Below are positions 6,972-14,342 of a DNA stretch of 14,342 nt, piece after piece; positions within the stretch are counted from its first letter, which is position 1; each line of letters opens with the position of its first letter. A program made the position numbers and the translations under genes. A model generated the notes under the pieces. It did not search any database and was not told the origin of the DNA. It worked only from the letters and a program-made list of their open reading frames with translations. Origin of the DNA: Acetobacteraceae bacterium (lineage in GTDB: Bacteria > Pseudomonadota > Alphaproteobacteria > Acetobacterales > Acetobacteraceae); assembly GCA_027323595.1 (NCBI GenBank), contig DAHWBL010000034.1, forward strand, positions 1-14,342, in the 5' to 3' direction.

Positions 6972-8887
6972 CTCGCGCCGCCCGTCGGCACGGCGGCGCG
7001 CGGGTCACCCAGCGCCAGCTTCTGGCCCGCCCGCGCCGCCGGGTCGAGCCGCAATGCCGCCTGCATGATGTCGCGCCCGAGCGGTGCCGCCGCCGCCGCG
7101 CCGGCATTGCCGTGCTCCACCACCACCGCCACCGAATAGCGCGGCTGGTCATAGGGCGCGAAGCACACGAACAGCGCGTGCGGGCGAAATTCCCACGGCA
7201 GGTTCTCGGATTTGAAGCCGTGCTCACGCTGTTCGCGCGACACCCGGCGCACCTGGCTCGATCCGGTCTTGCCGGCGAGCTGCACCACCGGGTTGGCCAG
7301 CCGCGCGATCGGCGCGGTGCCGCCCTGCTCGTTCACCACCGCCCACATGCCCTCGCGCACCGCCCGCAGGTCGCGCTCGGGAATGTCGAGCACCGGCCAG
7401 TCGGCTGCATCCGCGCCGGCGCGCATGCGCCCGTCCACCGCGCGCACCAGATGCGGCTGGATGATCCGCCCGGTGGACAGCCGCGCGACATAGGTGGCCA
7501 GTTGCAGCGGCGAAACCTGGATGTAGCCCTGGCCGATGCCGGTGACGATGGTGTCGCCGATGTTCCACGCATGGCCGCGCGCCATCCGCCATTCGCGCGT
7601 CGGGATCAGCCCGCCGCGCACGCCGGGCAGCTCGATATCCAGCGGCACGCCCAGCCCCAGGCGGTGCGACATCGCCGCGATCTTGTCGATGCCGGTGCGC
7701 CGGGCCACCTCATAGAAGAACACGTCGCAACTGTTCTTGAGCCCGCCACGCAAATTCAGCATGCCGTGGCCGTTCTTGCTCCAGCAGTGAAACCGCGTGT
7801 CGCCCAGATCGAGATAACCGGGGCAGTTGATATGGTCGTTGACGGTGAGCGTGCGCGCCTCCAGCGCGGCGAGCGCCACCGCCATCTTGAAGGTGGAGCC
7901 CGGCGGATACAGCCCCGAGGTCGCCTTGTTGATCAGCGGCGCGGCGCGGTTGGAGGTCCATTCCTTCCACTGCGCGCCCGACACGCCCGAATTGAACAGC
8001 GACGGATCGAACGACGGCGTGGTGGTGAGCGCCAGCACCTCGCCGTTGCGCGCGTCGAGCACCACCGCGGAGGCGGATTCGTCGCCGAGCACATCCAGCA
8101 CATTTTGTTGCAGCTCTGCATCGATGGTGAGCGCCACGTCGGCGCCGCGCTGGCCCTCGGTGCGGCTGATCTCGCGGATCACCCGCCCGACCGCGTTCAC
8201 CTCCAGCTGCACAGAGCCGGCCGAGCCGTGCAGCGATGCCTCCTGGCTGAACTCGATGCCCGCGCGGCCCACCCGCATGCCCGGCAGCGACAGCAGCGGG
8301 TCGGCGGCGACATCGGCCTCGTTGGGTGGCGCGACATAGCCGACCATGTGGGCGAATTTCGGCCCGAACGGATATTCCCGCGTGGTGCCCAGATCGACGA
8401 CGATGCCGGGCAGATCGGGCGCGTTGACCTCGATGCGCGCCATCTCCTCCCAACTGAGAAACTCGCGCAGCATCAGCGGAATGAAGCGGCGATGCTTGTG
8501 CATCTCGCGCTCCACCCGCGCGCGCTCATGATCGGGCAGCGGCACCAGTTGGGCGAACGCATCCAGCGCGGCGGCGATGTCGGGGGTTTCCTCGGGGATC
8601 AGCAGCGCGCGCCAGTTCAGCCGGTTGCCGGCCAGCACCACGCCGGCGCGATCGATGATGCGCCCGCGCGGCGGCGCCAGCAGCCGGCCCGAGACGCGGT
8701 TGCTTTCGGCCATGGTGGCGTAGCGCCCGCCCTCGGTGATCTGCAGCCGATACAGCCGGCTGGCCAGATAGCCCATCGCGCCGATCTGTGCCGCCCCGAT
8801 CAGCAGCGCGCGCCGCCGAAAGCCGGTCGCGCGACGCGCCTCCTGGTCGCGCCCGGGGGTGGCGAAACTGCCGCGACGCGGTTTCAA
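6968..8887 (-). CDS. mrdA: Penicillin-binding protein 2 (class B transpeptidase)
   Basis: PBP2 cross-links peptidoglycan of the cylindrical wall in the elongasome. The 639-residue protein has a basic cytoplasmic start, one membrane segment (about 27-43), a PBP dimerisation domain with R-G-R-I-I-D-R (74-80), and a transpeptidase domain. The catalytic triad of motifs is S331-T-F-K334, S386-C-D388 (SxD is normal in PBP2) and K540-T-G542. The start is TTG at 8887, the only candidate after the mreD stop (13 bases away) and before the membrane segment. GGAG directly abuts it, too close for a normal Shine-Dalgarno, so initiation probably depends on ribosomes finishing mreD. The 3' end overlaps rodA by four bases. 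Confidence 0.95.
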   Translation of the reverse strand: MKPRRGSFATPGRDQEARRATGFRRRALLIGAAQIGAMGYLASRLYRLQITEGGRYATMAESNRVSGRLLAPPRGRIIDRAGVVLAGNRLNWRALLIPEETPDIAAALDAFAQLVPLPDHERARVEREMHKHRRFIPLMLREFLSWEEMARIEVNAPDLPGIVVDLGTTREYPFGPKFAHMVGYVAPPNEADVAADPLLSLPGMRVGRAGIEFSQEASLHGSAGSVQLEVNAVGRVIREISRTEGQRGADVALTIDAELQQNVLDVLGDESASAVVLDARNGEVLALTTTPSFDPSLFNSGVSGAQWKEWTSNRAAPLINKATSGLYPPGSTFKMAVALAALEARTLTVNDHINCPGYLDLGDTRFHCWSKNGHGMLNLRGGLKNSCDVFFYEVARRTGIDKIAAMSHRLGLGVPLDIELPGVRGGLIPTREWRMARGHAWNIGDTIVTGIGQGYIQVSPLQLATYVARLSTGRIIQPHLVRAVDGRMRAGADAADWPVLDIPERDLRAVREGMWAVVNEQGGTAPIARLANPVVQLAGKTGSSQVRRVSREQREHGFKSENLPWEFRPHALFVCFAPYDQPRYSVAVVVEHGNAGAAAAAPLGRDIMQAALRLDPAARAGQKLALGDPRAAVPTGGAR

Positions 8888-8900
8888 CTCCGGCCCCCGC

Positions 8901-9449
8901 TCAACCGGCCGATGGGTCGGCGATCAGCCGGCCGAGCCCGCGCAGCAGCACCGCCAGCGCCGGATAGATCGCGATCGCCACCGCCGCCTGGAACAGCATG
9001 GGCGCCACCGGCAGCAGCCGCAGCGACAGCAGGCAGAACAGCAGCCAGTCCAGCGCCGAGGCGGCCAGCGCGACCGCCGCGAAGCTCGCCCACAGCAGCG
9101 CGAAATGCCGCCCCAGCAGCGTGCGCCGCCAGCGCAGCACCACCGCCTGGAGCAGCAGCAGGCTGAGCAGCATCACCCCCACCGGCGCCAGCCCGAGCAG
9201 ATCGGCGAGCAGCCCCAGCACGAACACCACCGGCGGCGACAGATCGATCGGCCGCAGCACCGACCAGTGGAACACGCTGACCATCGCCAGCGCGGGCAGC
9301 AATTGCGCCTGCCCGGGCAGACCCACCGGCGCCGTGGCGAGCAGCAGCAGCGCCAGCGTGACCGCCGCCGGCATGGCGTGCCGCGCCGCGAGGTCGAGCC
9401 GGCGGGCGGGGGTCAGATGCGGGCGGATGCCGGGGCGACGATGGTCCAT
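8901..9449 (-). CDS. mreD: Rod shape-determining protein MreD
   Basis: This 182-residue protein is a short, very hydrophobic inner-membrane protein with about five membrane segments (rich in L, A and V), a short charged N-terminus (M-D-H-R-R-P) and a W-R-R cytoplasmic turn in the middle. MreD is poorly conserved in sequence; the call rests on hydropathy, the L-G-L-L-A-D-L-L-G-L-A-P-x-G motif typical of the family, and its place between mreC and mrdA. MreD helps connect MreB/MreC to the wall-synthesis enzymes. ATG at 9449 is preferred to an upstream in-frame GTG at 9479 because AGGAG lies 5 bases ahead of it. The gap to the mreC stop is 35 bases. Confidence 0.88.
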   Translation of the reverse strand: MDHRRPGIRPHLTPARRLDLAARHAMPAAVTLALLLLATAPVGLPGQAQLLPALAMVSVFHWSVLRPIDLSPPVVFVLGLLADLLGLAPVGVMLLSLLLLQAVVLRWRRTLLGRHFALLWASFAAVALAASALDWLLFCLLSLRLLPVAPMLFQAAVAIAIYPALAVLLRGLGRLIADPSAG

Positions 9450-9484
9450 GGCTGCTCCTGCTGCGACCCCGCGCGCCACCGGCC

Positions 9485-10366
9485 TCAGCGCCGTGCATGC
9501 TCGCCATCCCTGGCCGCGGGCTCGGCGGCGCGCGGCGGGTCGGCCGGGCGCAGCCCCTCCAGCCCGTAATCGAAAATCCGCACCAGTTCCAGCCGGTTGA
9601 GATCGGCCACCAGCTCCACCTCGGGCACATGGCTGGCGCTGTAATGCACGGTGCCCACCGGCAACCCGGCGGGGAAGGCGCCGACCTCCGCGGAGGTGAC
9701 GATGCGCTCGCCTTCGCTCGGCTCGGTGCCCTCGGTCCAGTACATCAGCCGCGGCCGCGGACCGTTGGTGCCGACCAGCAGGGCGCGCCCGCGGCTGTTC
9801 TGCAACGTCACCGGCACCCGGCTGTTGAGATCGGTGAGCAGCATGATCCGCGCCGAGCGCGCGCCGACCTGGATCACCCGCCCGACCAGCCCCTGCGCGT
9901 CGAGCACGATGCGCCCGCGCGTCATGCGGTGGCCCGGCGGCAGCGCCACCAGCACGGCGCGGGCATACACACCGCCTGCGTCATCGACCACCCGCGCGGT
10001 GACGAAGCTGACCGCGGCGTCGGGCACCCAGCGCAGATGCGCCTTGAGCAGCGTGTTCTCCGCATCGAGCGCCATCGCCACCGCCTGCCAGCGCCGCAGG
10101 GTCTGGTTCTCCTCGCGCAGCCTGGCGTTCTCGCGGCCCATCTCGACCAGCCCGAACAGCTCCTGGGCGGTGTCGCGCACATGCATCAGCGGCGGCGCCA
10201 CCAGCCCATAGAGCGGCGACAGCAGATCGCCCAGCGCGACGCGCGCGCGCTCGGCCAGCACCGCGTCGGCCTTGCCGAGCAGCATCATGGCGAACGATGC
10301 CGCCACCAGCACCGGCAGCATCAGCCGCGCCAGCGCGTGACGGGTGGGAATCGACAGACGGATCAC
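9485..10366 (-). CDS. mreC: Rod shape-determining protein MreC
   Basis: MreC is a bitopic periplasmic scaffold that links MreB, RodA and PBP2. The 293-residue protein has a short cytoplasmic start, one membrane segment (about 12-31), a coiled coil (about 66-112) with R-E-N-A-R-L-R-E-E-N, and a double beta-barrel domain. Typical barrel motifs are G-L-V-G-R-V (159-164), L-L-T-D-L-N-S-R-V-P-V (176-186) and G-E-R-I-V-T-S (219-225). The last 20 or so residues are polar and Pro/Ala-rich, a variable tail. The start is GTG at 10366, with GAGGGG (10381-10376 on the minus strand) 9 bases upstream. A hairpin at 10386-10404 lies just before this site. Confidence 0.94.
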   Translation of the reverse strand: MIRLSIPTRHALARLMLPVLVAASFAMMLLGKADAVLAERARVALGDLLSPLYGLVAPPLMHVRDTAQELFGLVEMGRENARLREENQTLRRWQAVAMALDAENTLLKAHLRWVPDAAVSFVTARVVDDAGGVYARAVLVALPPGHRMTRGRIVLDAQGLVGRVIQVGARSARIMLLTDLNSRVPVTLQNSRGRALLVGTNGPRPRLMYWTEGTEPSEGERIVTSAEVGAFPAGLPVGTVHYSASHVPEVELVADLNRLELVRIFDYGLEGLRPADPPRAAEPAARDGEHARR

Positions 10367-10385
10367 CGCCGCTTGCCCCTCAACC

Positions 10386-10404
10386 GGCCCTCCCGAACAG
10401 GGCC
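10386..10404 (-). other. Hairpin in the mreB-mreC intercistronic gap
   Basis: The 91-base gap between mreB and mreC holds a perfect 6-bp stem (10386-10391 with 10399-10404, GGCCCT/AGGGCC) and a 7-base loop. It ends 4 bases before the mreC Shine-Dalgarno. A weaker palindrome, GGCCGAACGGCC, lies at 10422-10433. Neither is followed by a U-tract, so they are not intrinsic terminators. They could stabilise the mreB 3' end or tune mreC expression, since MreB is normally made in large excess over MreC. Confidence 0.45.
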
Positions 10405-10457
10405 ATCACTTCGCCAGCATAGGCCGAACGGCCGCCAGCGCCAGCGGTCGCACCCGG

Positions 10458-11495
<1,038 letters not shown>

Positions 11496-11610
11496 CAGCG
11501 GCGATCCTATTGAGATTGGGCGGGAACGAGGTGCGCAGGGGCTTAGCGTCGCTGGCAGGCGCGCACAAGGGTCCGCCGCCGATCCCGCCCAGCGGATTTG
11601 GATGAACTCT

Positions 11611-11677
11611 TTATAATAAAAATTCTTTGGTTCTTTCTTTTAAGAAAGAACGTTCTTTCCTGCAAGAAAAAACCAAA
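11611..11677 (-). terminator. Nested AT-rich inverted repeats, probable leuA terminator
   Basis: Arms at 11626-11639 (TTTGGTTCTTTCTT) and 11664-11677 pair over 14 bases with a single mismatch, which in minus-strand RNA becomes a G-U pair. The stem is followed on that strand by GAATTTTTATT, a U-rich tract starting 2 bases past it. The loop is itself structured: GAAAGAACGTTCTTTC at 11644-11659 is a perfect 16-base palindrome, and 11630-11639 pairs with 11642-11651 over 10 bases. Alternative folds therefore compete. The element starts 20 bases beyond the leuA stop and lies upstream of mreB. Its AT content is sharply unlike the rest of the window. Confidence 0.7.
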
Positions 11678-11696
11678 TAACTCCTGGAATTTATAC

Positions 11697-13286
<1,590 letters not shown>

Positions 13287-13331
13287 GATGTGCCTGCTCT
13301 GCTGGGCCGCCGATGCGGCGCGGAGAATCTC

Positions 13332-13359
13332 GAAAAGCACCTGGCGCGTGGCGGCCAGG
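13332..13359 (-). terminator. Putative intrinsic terminator of the leu attenuator (3:4 hairpin)
   Basis: In minus-strand RNA, CCTGGC (13359-13354) pairs with GCCAGG (13345-13340) around an 8-base loop, followed by TGCTTTTC (13339-13332). The stem is short but five of six pairs are G-C. The U-tract is only four residues, so efficiency may be modest. It ends 45 bases before the leuA start. Confidence 0.55.
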
Positions 13360-13404
13360 GTATCACCCCTGAGCCGGTCGCGCGTGACCTATGCCCAGGG
13401 GGTG
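13332..13404 (-). promoter_or_regulatory. Candidate leucine-responsive transcription attenuator
   Basis: Three mutually exclusive pairings follow the Leu run of the leader peptide. Segment 1 (13404-13396, CACCCCCTG) pairs with segment 2 (13371-13364, CAGGGGTG) over eight bases with one bulged C. Segment 2 (13371-13367, CAGGG) can instead pair with segment 3 (13360-13356, CCCTG) around a 6-base loop. Segment 3 overlaps the 5' arm of the 3:4 terminator. In the classical model, a ribosome stalled on Leu codons covers segment 1, lets 2:3 form and allows read-through into leuA. A ribosome reaching the stop codon lets the terminator form. Confidence 0.6.
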
Positions 13405-13490
13405 CTAAGTCGAAGCAGGAGGAGCGCGATGAGCCCGCCGGCGATTGCCGGGGCATCGTGCGCGATCAGGGCCTGGGAAGCGCTGGACAT
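13389..13490 (-). CDS. Leucine-rich leader peptide of leuA
   Basis: This 33-codon frame runs from ATG (13490-13488) to TAG (13391-13389), upstream of and in the same direction as leuA. The start of the peptide is ordinary (M-S-S-A-S-Q). Residues 20-28 read L-I-A-L-L-L-L-R-L, six Leu and one Ile in nine codons. The four consecutive Leu codons are CTC, CTC, CTG, CTT (13424-13413), and the sixth is CTT; CTT is expected to be rare in so GC-rich a genome. AGG at 13501-13499, 8 bases upstream, can serve as a weak Shine-Dalgarno. The position, size and Leu run match leader peptides of attenuated leucine genes in other proteobacteria. The product probably has no function apart from its translation. 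Expression is not proven. Confidence 0.65.
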   Translation of the reverse strand: MSSASQALIAHDAPAIAGGLIALLLLRLSTPWA

Positions 13491-13508
13491 GAAATCAACC
13501 TAGCACAC

Positions 13509-13614
13509 AGGGCCGGCCCGCCCGCAAGCGGCCCGGCCCTGCGCCAGACGCAAGGCTCGTGTGACACCAAATTTCGCGGACCGCGACTCTTCCGCGGTCA
13601 GCGACACGTGGTGT
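13509..13614. other. Two GC-rich hairpins between ilvC and the leu leader
   Basis: The remainder of the 336-base ilvC-leuA gap holds two strong stems. The first, at 13509-13540, has 8 pairs (AGGGCCGG/CCGGCCCT), a C-C mismatch and 4 more pairs around a 6-base loop. The second has 7 pairs (GACCGCG 13579-13585, CGCGGTC 13593-13599) and sits inside an outer 6-bp stem (ACACCA 13564-13569, TGGTGT 13609-13614). The second starts about 10 bases past the ilvC stop and could end or stabilise the ilvC mRNA. Neither has a U-tract on the minus strand. I find no convincing promoter for the leader, so leuA may be reached from the ilvC promoter. Confidence 0.5.
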
Positions 13615-13622
13615 GAGTCCTT

Positions 13623-14342
13623 TTAGTTCTTCGCCTTGTCCACCAGCCGGTTCTTGCCGATCCAGGGCATCATCGCGCGCAGCTTCTCGCCCACCGCCTC
13701 GATCGGGTGTTCGGCGAGCCGCCGGCGGGTGGCCTTGAAGCTGGTCTGGCTGACCTTGTTCTCCAGCATCCAGTCGCGGGTGAACCGGCCGGACTGGATA
13801 TCCTCCAGCACCCGCTTCATCTCCTTCTTGGTCTCCGCCGTGATCAGCCGCGGGCCGGTGACATACTCGCCATATTCGGCGGTGTTGGAGATCGAGTAGT
13901 TCATGTTGGCGATGCCGCCTTCATAGATCAGATCGACGATCAGCTTCACCTCGTGCAGACACTCGAAATAGGCCATCTCGGGCGCATAGCCCGCCTCGGT
14001 CAGCGTCTCGAAGCCGGCCTTGATCAGCTCGACCAGCCCGCCGCACAGCACCGCCTGCTCGCCGAACAGATCGGTTTCGCATTCTTCCTTGAAGGTGGTC
14101 TCGATGATGCCCGCGCGCCCGCCGCCGATCGCCGAGGCGTAGGACAGCGCGATCTCCAGCGCATTGCCCGACGGATTCTGCGCCACCGCGACCAGGCACG
14201 GCACGCCGCCGCCCTTCTGATATTCGCTGCGCACCGTGTGGCCGGGGCCCTTGGGCGCGATCATGAACACATCGATGTCAGAGCGCGGCTCGATCAGATT
14301 GAAATGCACGTTGAGCCCGTGCGCGAAGGCAAGTGCGGCACC
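13623..14342 (-). CDS. ilvC: Ketol-acid reductoisomerase, C-terminal part (5' end outside window)
   Basis: IlvC converts acetolactate and acetohydroxybutyrate to dihydroxy acids with NADPH and magnesium, the second step of valine, leucine and isoleucine synthesis. The frame is open to the window edge. The visible 239 residues are the end of the Rossmann domain, F-A-H-G-L-N-V-H-F with the conserved His and A-P-K-G-P-G-H, plus the complete helical knotted domain. Metal ligands are seen in E-T-D-L-F-G-E-Q (Asp and Glu) and F-E-C-L-H-E (two Glu). The length of the helical domain indicates the short class I enzyme of about 339 residues, so roughly 100 residues are missing. The internal GTG at 14309 is the Val of the conserved N-V-H and not a start. 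It lies upstream of the leu leader in the same direction, consistent with shared branched-chain control. Confidence 0.95.
   Translation of the reverse strand, partial: GAALAFAHGLNVHFNLIEPRSDIDVFMIAPKGPGHTVRSEYQKGGGVPCLVAVAQNPSGNALEIALSYASAIGGGRAGIIETTFKEECETDLFGEQAVLCGGLVELIKAGFETLTEAGYAPEMAYFECLHEVKLIVDLIYEGGIANMNYSISNTAEYGEYVTGPRLITAETKKEMKRVLEDIQSGRFTRDWMLENKVSQTSFKATRRRLAEHPIEAVGEKLRAMMPWIGKNRLVDKAKN

Noticed and set aside
7112..9166. Very long open frame (684 codons) on the plus strand
   Set aside because: It is antisense to mrdA and mreD, is His/Gln/Arg-rich as expected from reading GC-rich codons in reverse, and has no family motif. Similar long antisense frames over rodA, yidC, mreB, argB and leuA are rejected for the same reason.
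9450..9479. GTG at 9479 as the mreD start
   Set aside because: ATG 9449 has AGGAG 5 bases upstream; the longer form would overlap this Shine-Dalgarno and add residues without membrane or family character.
11612..11617. Perfect TATAAT on the plus strand
   Set aside because: It lies in an AT-rich tract where chance matches are likely, no -35 box is suitably spaced, and no plus-strand gene follows, only antisense of leuA.
13287..13340. GTG at 13340 as an extended leuA start
   Set aside because: It sits in the 3' arm of the putative attenuator terminator, has no clear Shine-Dalgarno and adds 18 residues not expected in LeuA.
13429..13503. Plus-strand 24-codon frame with a seemingly perfect GGAGGAG ribosome binding site
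   Set aside because: The GGAGGAG is the complement of the CTC-CTC Leu codons of the minus-strand leader peptide. The encoded residues show no recognisable feature, and the minus-strand reading explains the region better.

Overview
This is a GC-rich chromosomal segment whose gene content and order fit an alphaproteobacterium, most likely Rhodospirillales/Acetobacteraceae-like. The assignment rests on gene families, gene order (rpmH-rnpA-yidD-yidC-engB-argB) and base composition, not on a database match. All recognisable genes are housekeeping genes. I see no insertion sequence, phage gene, CRISPR array, tRNA or rRNA.

Layout. (1) 1-253 is the 3' end of a MOSC-domain gene. It converges with a patatin-like phospholipase gene (288-1409, minus) that carries an unusual C-terminal tail resembling a histidine-kinase H-box; a 26-bp tandem duplication sits over its stop codon. 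(2) 1410-1648 is a divergent intergenic region with nested repeats and a good sigma-70-type promoter. It feeds a plus-strand cluster of overlapping genes: rpmH, rnpA, yidD, yidC, engB, then argB (to 5833). The products are ribosomal protein L34, the RNase P protein, the YidD/YidC membrane-insertion pair, a ribosome-assembly GTPase and an arginine-pathway kinase. engB has no ATG/GTG/TTG that could give a working protein and appears to start at CTG. (3) 5838-11495, minus strand, is a complete cell-shape cluster transcribed mreB, mreC, mreD, mrdA (PBP2), rodA. It meets argB tail to tail with 4 bases between the stop codons. (4) 11496-11696 holds a strikingly AT-rich block of nested inverted repeats that looks like the leuA terminator. 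(5) 11697-14342, minus strand, carries leuA and the 3' two-thirds of ilvC.

The most interesting non-coding system is the ilvC-leuA gap. The minus strand there encodes a 33-residue leader peptide with a Leu-rich run (L-I-A-L-L-L-L-R-L), followed by three mutually exclusive hairpins. The last is GC-rich and followed by a short U-tract just upstream of leuA. This is the layout of a classical ribosome-mediated leucine attenuator. Mechanism and family are well precedented; this copy is inferred from sequence only.
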